Below, piece after piece: positions 11,640 through 22,775 of a stretch of 64,000 bases of DNA. The number at the start of each line of letters is the position of its first letter. The first letter of the stretch is position 1. The notes under the pieces are model-generated. The model saw only the letters and a program-made list of their open reading frames with translations. It was not told the origin of the DNA and searched no databases. This DNA comes from Adiantum capillus-veneris (taxonomy: Eukaryota; Streptophyta; Polypodiopsida; Polypodiales; Pteridaceae): assembly GCA_014529385.2 (NCBI GenBank), contig CM043949.1, forward strand, positions 145,993,350 through 146,057,349, read 5' to 3'. The translations under genes were made by a program, and so were the position numbers.

Positions 11640-12443
11640 TTTTAAATTTGTTGTATTTTAATGATAAGCTAAGAAAATAAATTTTTTTTGTAATAATATG
11701 TTTATACTTACAAAAAGTACGTCTTATTGTTCATCTGCAGAATCTGGCAGATACGTGGCTTGGACGCGATGAGACATTGGTACAGCCAAAGCGTGTCGAC
11801 CATAGAAGATGGCATGGATAGATACGTGCAGGCTAACAGAAGCATGGCAAAGGGTTGGAGCAAGTAGGAAGAGCATGGGCTGACAGGTAGCAGCGGAGAT
11901 GTATGATTAATGCGGCTTATACGCCAAGAAGGGCTCCAGAAGGGGCTAATTTGGGTAACAAATGAAAGGTATGCAAGGTGCAGCTTTTGGGTCCAAGAAT
12001 GTAGAGCTTGAAGTTCTGGAGGAGCAGGTCCAGACGGCTCATCAAAGTGAGATACGGAGCCCAAGTTATTAAAGGTTGAAGGTTCAGTGTGTTGTAGACT
12101 CTTGTCGGACAGGGCAACTCGGGACATGTGGTCCAAGTGGAAGACAAGATATAGGTGTATAGTGCTTGATTTATGGAGCATACTTGTCTTTTCAGATTGC
12201 AGATAGGAGCCATGGATTGCAGTTTATGGCCAGGTGAAGTTTTACAGGGGGCTAGGTTGACTACATGGGGGATCGTGCAATCTGGCGTCTTTTGAGCCTC
12301 GACAAGGTTCTAGAGCAAGGTATGCATCATACGGAGCTAGTAGGAATTGATGGCACAACAAACAACCGGAGCATAAAGTTACATCAGTTGGAAGAATCAA
12401 GTGCATTTCTTCGGGGTTGATTGCAGATGCTTTGCTTGGTTTT
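11640..12443. other. CACTA interior without recognisable gene
   Basis: Both strands have only short frames with low-quality content. A minus-strand frame of about 157 codons (11,708-12,181) shows no domain or family resemblance and is not accepted as a gene. Confidence 0.4.
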
Positions 12444-12971
12444 TGCAGCCTCGGTTCGGGGACCCAGGGAGTATTGAGTTGTGGTTAGAGTTGGGGATTC
12501 TTCAAGTCGACATCATGAGTTGCAACGGAGTTCCGAGCCACAAATGGCAGAATGTTGCAGTTGAAGGGGATTCTTTGCATGAAATGGGATTTTGTTTTTA
12601 AAAAAAAGAAGAGTTTGGAGGGTGATCCCCAAGGGATTGCCACATGGCGGGTAAACAAATCCATATGCAATGGAGGATGACCGTTTGCCGGGGTACTTAA
12701 GCCAAACTATAATCTCCTATTGAGGCATGTGAGGCAAGCGTGAGCTCCTTGGCGATGGTGTGTGCTGGGTGGCGCTGTGCAGGCGGCAGGCGCCGGTTTT
12801 GGCCGAGGGAGGTGACGGCGGTGCCCATGGGGCGCTGCAATTGGTGGTGCACACTGGCATAGCCGATGGCCAGCGGTAGCATGTGGTGCAATGATGACGT
12901 GGTAGAGAGCGCGCCCACGTAGGGCCAAATTCACACGCGCCCACTAAGGGGCCAGTTTTTTTGAGAGCAAA

Positions 12972-13005
<34 letters not shown>

Positions 13006-13868
13006 ATAGGATGTCTCTATTTCTCATTGAGGGAAGGGGTCCCACGATGGAAGGAGAGGCAGCGTGAGTCAGTACAAGGGGGTGTCTCATGGCTAGTGGT
13101 TTTAAGGGGCTTAGCCCGCCACAAATGTCAAGCAAGGGAAGAGAGAGAGAGCCTATGCGAGAGGTATCCAAAGGTCCAAAAGGGCAAGTGCAAGGGCAGA
13201 CAAATTGGATAGAGAGGTGCCATGCAAAGGTTGCAAAAATAGACTATGCCAAGTGGTGACAATGCAAAGGAAATTCCAAATGAAGCTATAAGTGAACTGC
13301 ACGAGATGGGAGCTCACCCATTATTTCTCTTTTAGGTCTCCTAGACATACCCCTATAAAAGAATGTATATGTTTATTTTTTTGGTCTTTTGGCCATAGGG
13401 CTTTTTGCCATGATGCTCCTTGGCCTGTGTAGGCTTTGAGGGATTGTCTTTTTTGCCGAGGTTCATGCCAGCAGTGGATTGGGTTGTACATGTTGTTGTT
13501 TATGCAAGAGGACCATTCTCTATTGTCTCTGGCGTCATTCCCTCTTCCCCCTTCTCTTCTCTGCTTTTGTGTGTGTGGTTCCGGGCGTGTGTCGGCGTGT
13601 GTGTCCCCCCCAAAGTTGGCCGTGCAAAGAGAGGTAGAGAGAGGTTGTGTGTGTGTGGAAGGCTGTGAGTTGAGTAGAGTGGAGGGACTGAATCTATCTG
13701 GTGCACTGTAATGTGTGTGTGCATATGGTTGTGAGAAAGCGGTGGTTTGCTTGCGGGTAGTGCAGTGTTTTGAAGGTGAACTCTAATGGATTGGGGCGCT
13801 GTGTATACCCTAGGCTTTAGTGAGGCATTTTGTTGTGTGCTAGGTGTGTTCCCCTTTCACCCTCTCCA
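12444..13868 (+). repeat. 5' terminal repeat of the gag-only element
   Basis: Closely similar along its whole length to 14,571-16,056. It ends in CCTCTCCA. Contains a run of about 27 C at 12,977-13,003. Confidence 0.75.
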
Positions 13869-13994
13869 TCTTCTCGTGCCCCACGGAGGAGCTATCTGAT
13901 GCTCCAATTTGAGGTTTGAAGCAGTGTTTTTTAGCCGACAAAGCGGATGGCTGATAGTCGAAGTGTTTGATGGTCGAGTTTCAAGGTAACAAAT

Positions 13995-14615
13995 ATGGTG
14001 GCGTCAAGTTCTGGCTCCATATTTACGGGCATTGAAGATCTCAAGGGTTGGATAGCAGATTTCAAGTTATGGATGTTGTCGATGCGTATGTTGACGGATG
14101 TGAAAAGGTTGCAGACGGTGCTGCTGTTGATGCGAGGACGAGCCAAGGTGTGGTTCGATGGTTTGGAGAGCAGTGATCGAGGATCATGGAAAAGATTGCA
14201 AAGTCAATTTTTGGAGCGGTTTCGGGAAGTGATTATGGCAAAAGAAGCTGGTACAAGGCTGAAGGCGGTACACCAAGATGTAAGTAAGGATTTCTCCATT
14301 TTCATTGAGCAGTTTGAAACCTGTTGGAAACAGTTAGAGGTTGCTACTGGGGTCAAAAGCAATCAATATTTGAAGTTGTCAAAGCTGCTAGAGTGCTTGC
14401 ATCCGAGGATTATAGAAAAGGTCAAAGATGGTGCGGATACCTATGAAGACATGGTCTATCTGGCAAAGATAAAGAGCAAAAAGGCAAAGCGGAAGCTGAA
14501 GCTAGGCATTTTGAAGCCAGCAGATTATATGCCTGTTGTGGAGGTAGCAAAGTGCTCTTTGGTCCAACTTTGCGGCCTCGGTTTGGGGACCCGGGGAGTA
14601 TTGAGTTGTGGTTAG
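13995..14615 (+). CDS. Gag protein of the gag-only LTR element
   Basis: An uninterrupted 206-residue frame lies between the two terminal repeats and runs a little into the second. The first part contains IADFKLWM, the central part GRAKVWFDGLE and LQSQFLERFRE. This is the pattern of a gypsy-type retrotransposon gag core, where a Trp motif is followed by a helix with F..F spacing. The C-terminus is Lys-rich (KIKSKKAKRKLK). No zinc knuckle, protease or pol follows. It is the only retrotransposon frame in the window without an internal stop, but it has no PBS that I can recognise upstream. Confidence 0.7.
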   Translation: MVASSSGSIFTGIEDLKGWIADFKLWMLSMRMLTDVKRLQTVLLLMRGRAKVWFDGLESSDRGSWKRLQSQFLERFREVIMAKEAGTRLKAVHQDVSKDFSIFIEQFETCWKQLEVATGVKSNQYLKLSKLLECLHPRIIEKVKDGADTYEDMVYLAKIKSKKAKRKLKLGILKPADYMPVVEVAKCSLVQLCGLGLGTRGVLSCG

Positions 14616-16056
14616 AGCTGGGGATTCTTCAAGTTGACATCATGGAGTTGCAACTGGGCTTTGCTGATTGGGAACCGGAGTTTCGAGCCACAAATGGTAG
14701 GATGTTGCAGTTGAAGGGGATTTTTTGCACGAAATGGAATTTTTTTAAAGAAAAAGAAGAGTTTGGAGGGTGACACCCAAAGGATTGCCACGTGGCAGGT
14801 AAAGAAATTCATATGCAGTGGAGGATGACCGTTTGCCGAGGTACTTAAGCCAAACTATGAGCTCCTATTGAGGCATGTGAGGCGAGCGTGAGCTCCTTGG
14901 CGATGCATCGTATGTGCCGGGTGGCACTGTGCAGGTGGCGACTTGCGCCGGTTTTGGTCGAGGGAGGTGACGACGGTGCCCGTGGGGCGTTGCAGTTGGT
15001 GGTGCACGTTGGCGTAGCCGGTGGCCGGTGGCAGCATGGGTGCAGTGATGACATGGCAGAGAGCGCGCCCACTTAGGGCCGGATTCACACGCGCCCGCTA
15101 AGGGGCCAATTTTTTTGAGGGCAAAGTGCCCCGCCCCCCCCCCCCCCCCCCCCCTCCCAATAGCGATGTCGCTCTTGCTAATTGAGGGGAGGCGTCCCGC
15201 AATGGAAGGAGAGGCAGCCCGAGTCAGTACAAGAGGGGGGTGTCTCACAGCCAGTGGACAGCAAGAGAGAGAGAGAGTTCGAAGGTTTCAAGGGGCTTAG
15301 CACGCCACAAATGTCAAGCAAGGGAAGAGAGAGAGAGCCTATCCCGAGAGGTATTCAAAGGTCCAAAAGGTCAAGTGCAAGGGCAGACAAATTGGATAGC
15401 GAGGTGCCATGCAAAGGTTGCAAAAATAGACTATGCCAAGTGGTGACAATGCAAAGGAAATTCCAAATGAAGCTACAAGTGAACTGCACGAGATGGGAGC
15501 TCACCCATTATTTCTCTTTTAGGTCTCCTAGACATACCCCTATAAAAGGATGTATACGTTCATTTTTTTGGGTCTTTTGGTCATAGGGCTTTTTGCCATG
15601 ATGCTCCTTGGCCTGTGTAGGCTTTGAGGGATTTCTTTTTTGCCGAGGTTCATGCCGGCAGTAGATTGGGTTGTACATGGTGTTGTTTATGCAAGAGGAC
15701 CATTCTCTAGTGTCTCTTGGTGTCATTCCCCCTTCCCCCTTCTCTTCTCTACTTGTGTGCGTATGGTTCCGGGCGTGGTGTCGGCGTGTGTGTCCCCCCG
15801 AAGTTGGTCGTGCAAAGAGAGGTAGAGAGAGGTTGTGTGTGTGTGGAAGGCTGTGAGTTGAGCAGAGCGAAGGGATTGAATCTGTCTGGTGCATTGCAAT
15901 GTGTGTGTGCGTGTGGTTGTGTGCAAGCGGTGGTTTGCTTGTGGGTAGTGCCGAGTTTTGAAGGTGAACTCTAGTGGATTGGGACGTTGTGTATACCCTA
16001 GGTTATAGTGAGGCATTGTGTTGTTTGTTGGGTGTGTTCCCCTTTCCCCCTCTCCA
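14571..16056 (+). repeat. 3' terminal repeat of the gag-only element
   Basis: Direct copy of 12,444-13,868 with scattered substitutions and small indels. It includes a poly-C tract at 15,132-15,154 and a GA-rich insertion near 15,264 that the first copy lacks. Confidence 0.75.
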
Positions 16057-16509
16057 ACGTCTGATTAGACGAGGTCAGTCTAGCCGTAGCCAGATAGCAT
16101 TAGTTTTCTTTTTTCATAGGTTGTATATTGAGATGACGTGTATACGTCTTTTTGTAACTATTGGAAAACCATGTATTTTCTCAATAATGACAATTGTGTT
16201 GTAGCTATTACATTTGTAAATCTTAACAATCAAGTGATTTTGCCTATGATGTGTATAATTGTCATTGATTTACTTTTGTCAATTTACTTTCATCCAATTA
16301 CTTTTGTCAGTTTTATATCTTTATTCTGCAAACAATACTATGCATGATGGAGTTAATGGTTATATTGTCTTATGGATGACTAATTTGGGTCTATACCTTG
16401 CACTTTCTTTCAAAGATGAATCAGGGCTTATCTTGGATTCATTTAGGTTTACTCTATTCTGGAAACATTCATTATGGTTGATGGGTGAATGCCTTGCCAC
16501 CCAAAAAAT

Positions 16510-16739
16510 TTTACTCTCGGGCGTCGCTATAAGCGTCTATATATAAGGTTTTGCTACGTCGCTATAATCTTTGCTACAGAAGGACTGTAATCATCGCTAT
16601 AACTGTCGATATAGGCTCGCTATATAGTAACGGTTATAGTGACGCTTATAGCGACGTTGTTAGCGATGCCAGGGAATATAAAAACCCAATGTATTTCCGT
16701 CGCTAAAAGTGTCACAAGTGCACAGAACCTCTTGTAGTG
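16510..16739. repeat. CACTA right subterminal repeat array and terminal inverted repeat
   Basis: Short words such as CGTCGCTATA, TCGCTATA and TTATAGCGACG recur in both orientations about eight times in 200 bp, then the terminal inverted repeat closes the element. The same words occur at 4,010-4,105. Confidence 0.85.
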
Positions 16740-16742
16740 ACA

Positions 16743-16990
16743 ACGGGTATAATTAGTTGAAGATAGCACTAGAAGATTAAGTAAAAACAACGTTCATTAT
16801 GGAATGGGAAGCTTTCATGTATTTGGGTATGCCACTCAATCTACGTAATGCTTCAACAACCTTTTAACAATGTATGGTGATCTTGAGTGAGTCCTTGCAC
16901 AAGTTTCTAGCAATTTTTTGTGAATGACTTCACAATCTTCTCATTTGAAAACATGCCTCCTATTTTTGGAGATGGGAGCAATCTCATCCA
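16743..16990 (+). pseudogene. Old gypsy reverse transcriptase, 3' piece
   Basis: Beyond the CACTA right end the plus strand continues the interrupted gypsy reverse transcriptase. With two small frame changes it shows the block RNASTTFQ (matching NAPATFQ) and then the catalytic neighbourhood, where VNDF stands in place of the usual V/M-DD. The catalytic motif is damaged. It and the fragment at 3,922-3,981 form one old element. Confidence 0.6.
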
Positions 16991-17167
16991 ACATCATGTA
17001 TGTAAAGGACAATGAAAAGGAGTCTTTACTTGTTTGAGCATTCAATTTCCATTAATCACTATCGAAAACTTCACTGCGAAACATGCCTTCAGAAGGTTGT
17101 CAATTTGTTCTTGACCTTCTTTTCATAGTTTGGGTTCATGTGGTATCTTTGTAATTAGATTGGTCAA

Positions 17168-17272
17168 GCATCTAGTTTTAGTGGTATCTGATGTTGGTAT
17201 ACTTCTGAGTTGACACCTTCAAAATCTTTGTGCTCCCATGCAAAAGAATCTTTATATTTTTGGAGTAATTTC
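17168..17272 (-). pseudogene. Gypsy pol fragment, start of reverse transcriptase
   Basis: The minus strand encodes KYKDSFAWEHKDFEG followed by HQIPLKLDA, matching the conserved stretch before gypsy reverse transcriptase (KYKDVFAW type, then H.IPL). It is opposite in strand to the piece at 16,743, so either an inversion happened or two elements are present. Confidence 0.55.
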
Positions 17273-17854
17273 TTGGCTCTCTTTAATCTCCATCTTTGGA
17301 TTTTTGTGTTATATGACTTTTGAATCTAACTTCGATCTTAGGTTTCATCCTTCAATTTCATGGACGTATGGTAATAAGCAATTTAGCATCCCACCTCCTT
17401 TTCTTTTGGCAAAGGATTCGGCCTCTTTCTTTGTACGAATTCCTACTACATACTCATTGTAAGGGTTATATGAATTGGTTGAACCCTCAAATGGTATTCT
17501 AGTGTTTTTAGGTGCTCGAGCATTTTGTTGTCTATGCTCTATACTAGCTTTGTCTAGTCTAGCGATAAGTAAAAACCTTGATCTATAGTTCACGTACGTT
17601 ATAAATCCGGTTACGATTAACCTCAGTGTGAGGATGTAGTCATCCAATTTGTATTTCTTAGTGCCTCAAGGCTCGGACCTGAGTTTGAGGTTGTGTTGTA
17701 ATTTTGGTGTTGGGATTAATACAATTCACTCACAAATTGGAATTTTAGATATTGTTTATTAGCTTGGGTTTTGAAGCTTTGATTTCAAGAATGCTTTTAT
17801 TTAGTTCAGGTCTTTTGTTTCTACGAGATCTTGAAGTTTTATCCTTAGAGTAAC
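17273..17854. other. AT-rich repeat D, no gene
   Basis: No supported frame. The part at about 17,750-17,850 is similar to 28,020-28,140 (both contain GGTTTTGAAGCTTTGATTTCAA) and so belongs to a dispersed repeat. Confidence 0.5.
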
Positions 17855-19961
17855 ATTTTTCTTTTTTCTTTTTTGCAAAAACTCACAATTGTGAGTGGAT
17901 AGTATTAAGAACATCAAAAATATACACCAACCTCGAGCTCAGACCGAGCCTTGAGGTTCAAAGGATTACAAGTTTTTTGCTTGACAGAGAAACCACTACT
18001 ACTCCTAGGCTTTACTTATTACAAGATGTTATCTATTGTTCTAGACCAGTCCTCTGAAGCTTGTTTGCCTCCGATCCTGTGGATCGTCATTTTGCTCTCT
18101 TGTATGATTTTACAAAAGCTTGCCACAGCCAAATCCCCCTCAAACACGCGGCGGTTCCTTGCTTGCCAAATATGGTGAAAGAAGTAGTACCTGATTATTT
18201 GAGTGCAGACAAGAAGAGCAGGACTTCCCAACCTGCTACTACAAAAGAACAGGTCATTCTTGAAGAACTTAATTTGCCATGTCCGTTGAATCCACTTGCA
18301 TATTTTCCCAGCCATGCCAATGATTGCCTGGCATCCCATGAAAAGGTGGGCTAGGTCTTTCACTAACTATTCTACACCCCGAGCAACGATCGGACCCGAT
18401 GCCTCTTTCTGATATCTTTATGCCCGTCAGCAGAGCACCCCACATCACTTTCCACAAAAATATCTTCATATATTGAGGCCATCTTGGTTTCTAGATGTTC
18501 TCCATGACTCCCTCCCATCGTTTTTCCAGTGCCTCTTCCATAATTTGTGAGGGGGCTACACCAATTAGCCTCGTTCATTAATGCATGGTAAATGCCTTTA
18601 GAATGTGGTTTCCAAAAGAGGCTACTCCTGAGCCATCTCCAAGCGTCCCATTCAAAGTTGGATTCACAAATCGGCATCACCACCTTATCAAGCTCTTTCA
18701 TCACCATGTAGACTAGTAAGATCTCAAAGCCATTCAGTTGAAATTGGATGGCTAAAGAGTCAGAGCACTTCCTGTTGCCATCCCAAAATTGCTCTAGTCG
18801 AACGAGCCCCTTATTATTCACATTCCTGGCCATTTCTATCCAATAGGGGCTTTGCGACGGCCCCAATATTTTAGAGAGCCAAGGGGACCAGTGCAAAACG
18901 GAGTTCTTAAAGTATCTGGTTACTTCCCCCATTCCAAAATCTTAGCTGCACTTTGCGCTTCCTCATCAACTCCCCTGAGAGTCCACCAGATCTAAGATAA
19001 GACCGCTTCGTTTCGGGGCGAGGAGTTTGTCGTGCATCACAACCCCCTTCCACTTTCCCCCTTTCGATCCCAGTTTTACTGCATCAAGCATTTCCTTGGT
19101 CATGATAGCCCAAGCTTGGTCTTGTTTAGCCAATAGACCATAAATTTGGCACAAAGGGCCTCAGCATGGGATACAGGGTTAAGAATGCCGAGCCCTCCTT
19201 GGTCTATCGAGCAAGCAACTACCTTCCATCTAGCCCACTGCCATGGCCGGGAGGTTTTGGTGTTGTTCTTCCAAAGAAGCCTTTTCACTGGTTTTAAGAA
19301 TTCTTTCCAGTTACACTTAGCCATCTTGAGCAGAGGCTGAGGAAAGCAATATACAGAATCATAAAAGCATTAATCACTCAAATCCGGCTTTGGAAGGGGA
19401 GGAGAACAAACTCCCATCTTCTCATTTTTTAGCTTATTTTTTCAAGGACCCATTAAAATCTTTTGACTGTGGGTTACGTTCACCCCTACAGAGTCTCCCA
19501 GGTGTCTGAATACACTTCCTTTTGAGATAATATCTACTGCCCAAATTGCAGGGTCAAAAGAGTCGTTCTCCGACAAGGAGATTAGTCTTGACTTCTCTAT
19601 ATTGCACTTGGATCCCGAGGCCACGGCAATTGTTTACACAATCTCCAGAGCTCTCCTGACAACTTGAGGACACGCCTTCAAGAATAGGAGCGAATCATCT
19701 ACGAACATTTTGACCAATAGAGCTGGTCGTTGCCCGGTAATGCCAGACCTTGAATCTCTCCCCGTGCAAGACGAGCTTCGAGCATCGTAATGAGAGGATG
19801 CGACCCGATGGCGAAAAGCAAGGGGACAAGAGACATCCTTGCTTAATAGACCTTTTTACCTCATAAGAGCCCACAATTCTATCATTAAACAAGAGCTCTG
19901 ATGGAGTAACATTGTCTTTAACGAGGACACATTCTATTGTCAAAATAAAATATCTTAGCAT
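17855..19961 (-). mobile_element. LINE family L, copy 1 (5' truncated, L1-type)
   Basis: Broken minus-strand frames in order give reverse transcriptase C-terminal half and zf-RVT region. There is KRSIKQGCLLSP (19,860s), then FVDD as the catalytic pair (about 19,688-19,705), then RWKVVACSIDQGGLGILNP (19,200s), then FLWKVMWGALLTGIKI and CSGC near 18,400-18,470. This order is that of plant L1-type ORF2. The 3' end lies at about 17,855, with a TGTGAG...GC(A)n tail seen as TTTTTTGC on the plus strand. Several frameshifts make it inactive. Confidence 0.8.
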
Positions 19962-20162
19962 TTACATCAAAAAGCACAAGAGTGTTTTGAATCGCAAAAA
20001 ATAACGTCTTTTTTTATATTATATAGTTAATTGCACTTGGTATGGGAAGGCCTTGAAGAATGTAAAGAAATTGTTGCTTAAGAGTTTCTGCAAAAAATCC
20101 CAAAGACTAAAATGTGATATAACATTTGGTTTTAAAACTCTTGTGTAATTTTGAAGCTTTGT

Positions 20163-21000
20163 CCCTTTTTTTCTTTTTTTTTTTGCCAAACTCACAATAG
20201 TGAGTAGTAAATTAGACCTACTCAAAAAGAATTACATAAAGCTCTACTCAATTGGAGCCAGAGCGTCACAAGTACGTAGTATGTCCCTTGATCACACAAC
20301 TAGCATACATCGACTGATGCAAGAGCCACCCGACCACATGGACAATTGGCTCACAAGGGAGCCACCCTGACACTTGAGCAACAATTGAAATGGGAGCTAC
20401 CCATCCGAAGAAGGAAAGGCCAATTGGGGTTGTCACCGCTGCCACCTGGCACGGATTGACCATCGAAACGGTCGCCGATAGTGTCGCAAGCAATGAAACG
20501 GTCGCCGCTATTGTCGCAAGCATACTTAAATAAAACAAAAACTGTCCCAAGACATCAAGCAGTAACCACCACAATCAGATCGCAAGAGAAACTTAGCAAG
20601 TCCTTCAAACCCCTATCCAAGGCAATGAGCTGAACTGAGAAAGAACCACCTCCACAAATCGCACAAAAGTATCCAGATCCTCAAAGCATACAACCCCACC
20701 TCTGCTACCGGTGCTGCCACCCTTCAAAGCTCTTCTTCCAAATCTGGCAGGTCCAACCGTTCAACAGCGACAGAGCAGCTGGCAAAGAGATCCTGACCCA
20801 TAGCATAGTAGCCCACGAACTTAGAAAGCGTTGCGTGCTCCCCATGTTGAGGCAGCCACCCTCTAAGTGCTCCGTCCTGCATACACCTACAATACTTCCA
20901 GCATCACAGAGAGGTTTCCCGCCCGAAGCGAGCTGCCCCCTAGGCGCCATGGATCCAAAAATATAGGGTTGGAGGAGGCGAGCATGCAGAGGTAGGGTTG
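20163..21000 (-). mobile_element. LINE family L 3'-end fragment
   Basis: On the minus strand the block ends in TTGTGAGTTTGGC followed by a long A/AAAG tail (20,163-20,195). The same terminal words close the elements at 17,855 and 28,012. It is GC-richer than its surroundings and has no accepted gene, as expected of a 3' untranslated region. The 5' limit is approximate. Confidence 0.55.
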
Positions 21001-21239
21001 CGGGCCCCCTCCCTCAGGGGCACCCCTGTAGCGGAGGCCTCTCCGCGTCTCACCCTCATCTGCAAAAAACGACTCAAGTGAACCCTAGGGCATCCACTTA
21101 TCTAAATTCTTAATGAGATTAAGAGAATAAGTCTCTTTTCACGATCTTGAGCTACATTATGAAATACTTTTCCACTACCATTTAGCAATGGCAGGCCTCG
21201 TGAAATTTTCACTCGTTTTGAAGAATAATTAATTAAGAT

Positions 21240-21650
21240 TACACTTCATTGCTTTTCGAACAATGAGAATGGATCAAGACAATAATGAAACTTGATAAAT
21301 AATAGGATGTCTACTTACCTTGAACGACTTAAACTAGAGGTTCTCTTACTAGGGCTTCAACCTAATGGCCTATGTCTAATGAGGAGAGAAACTCCACTTT
21401 CGACCATAATTGACACAGGAAAAATCTGGCCTATGTCCAATGAACAAAAAGACTCCAATTTCAACCATAAGTGACGTGGACAAATGAAGAGATTTGGCAG
21501 ACTTAAAATGATCCACATGGCACTTCCATTGGCAAACAAAAAAAAGAGTTGTAAGTTATTAATTTAAATTGAGTGGGGCCGTCATGGATAGATGTGTAAT
21601 ATTTTTAAATTTTGCAATGATGTGATATCAATTTTTGGCTAATCTCTCTC
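21240..21650. repeat. Dispersed repeat C, copy 1
   Basis: Similar to 28,790-28,960 and 36,540-36,780. Shared words include CCACTTTCGACCATAA, GATCCACATGGCA and ATGATGTGATATCAAT. Internally it repeats the phrase GGCCTATGTC(C/T)AATGA twice. It is non-coding and is followed by a poly-C/poly-A tract (21,651-21,680). Confidence 0.65.
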
Positions 21651-21680
21651 TCCCCCCCCCCCCCCCCCCCCAAAAAAAAA

Positions 21681-22050
21681 CCCCATGACTAAAGAACATG
21701 GGGTCCTTAATGAAGATCCGTCATGGGATCGACGGCGGCTGGTGTGGCAAGCACGAATCTCGAGGGAGATGGACGTCCAACAAAAATGAAGGCCAACGTC
21801 CGCCCGGTGTTTCGAACCCAACACCTTGGCCATGGCAGCTTAGTGAGCTAACCACGCATGCACGTGCATTTCGGTGTCAACAAGGCGAGAAATAAACTAT
21901 ATAAGCTAAACTTCTACGGGGAAAAGTAAACTCTGACACGTCCGTTTAAAATCGGATGGCCGAGCTTACCTCTGCTTTTGTGCGCGTAGCTGCTCGTCGT
22001 GGATCCCATGACGGGGTCTTCATTTAAGACCCCGTGTTACTTAGTCCTGA
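21681..22050. mobile_element. Foldback element with tRNA-like A and B boxes
   Basis: About 50 bp at the left (21,681-21,733) recurs as an inverted, somewhat diverged copy at 22,000-22,050, both including a CCCATGAC word. Between them the minus strand carries TGGTTAGCTCACT (21,842-21,854) and GGTTCGAAACACC (21,806-21,818). These fit a tRNA A box and B box with tRNA-like spacing. This could be a tRNA-derived SINE inside a foldback or MITE-like unit. No intact tRNA cloverleaf is claimed. Confidence 0.5.
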
Positions 22051-22059
22051 GCCCACCCC

Positions 22060-22775
22060 CGCCCCCCCTCTCTCACTCTCATTTCAATAGTACATTGCAT
22101 GACGTGCCCATCCACTCCATAGCTATATCTTCCAACCAACCAAACTCTCTCTTTTTGCAAGGGCATGTCGTGCCCATCCACTCCATAGCTATATCTTCCA
22201 ACCAACCAAACTCTCTCTTTTTGCAAGGGCAAAGCATGGTGGTTTGCAACTCTTCCCACAAAACTAGTGAAGCAAACGAAAAAGGAAGAAAAGGTGCATG
22301 GTGGCATGTAGCTCTCACCAATAGTTTTGCCACTATTTCCAAACAATAGCAAGAGAGGGCATTGTTGTTTGCTATTGATAAGAAGAGAGGTAATGTCTTC
22401 CTGGAACCACACACAGCGCTATCATCACACCATTAGCAAAAAACATAAGAAGGCAAAATGACACTGCACACAATTTTCATCAACCACATGTGCTTCCCAC
22501 CCTTGCCATGTCATTCTTGATGTTATCCAACAAGGTGACCCTGTGCTACAATGCATCACTTTGAGCTCCCCCACTGGACTGTTTGGCCAACTTGACAACT
22601 CAACCGCACAAACTTGCCCTCCCAACATGTGCCCACAAACTAAACGTGTTGACATGTGGCATATCTCCTTAAACAAGCATTGTTGCACTTTTTCTCACAC
22701 AAAAGTACTCTTTTTGCAACACCATCACTCCCATTTTATCTCAAAACACTCTACACTTTCCTATGTAGAGCTTCT
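22060..22775. repeat. Dispersed repeat B, copy 1, left part
   Basis: Aligns to 35,760-36,370 over most of its length. Contains an internal tandem duplication of about 63 bp (22,108-22,230) with the words CCATCCACTCCATAGC and CAAACTCTCTCTTTTTGCAAGG. The repeat continues at 26,871 after the LINE insertion. Confidence 0.7.

Larger units (their letters stand above)
12444..16056 (+). mobile_element. Gag-only LTR element (TR-GAG-like, non-autonomous)
   Basis: Two direct repeats of about 1.4-1.5 kb (12,444-13,868 and 14,571-16,056) flank about 700 bp whose only content is a gag frame. The repeats align from a TG dinucleotide to a CA dinucleotide and both carry a poly-C tract at the same place (12,977 and 15,132). 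This is the layout described for plant TR-GAG elements, which rely on other elements for pol. Termini are provisional: no matching target-site duplication and no clear polypurine tract were found. Confidence 0.65.

Noticed and set aside
11708-12181. 157-codon minus-strand frame inside the CACTA
   Set aside because: No domain, no splice or family context, and composition like random sequence.
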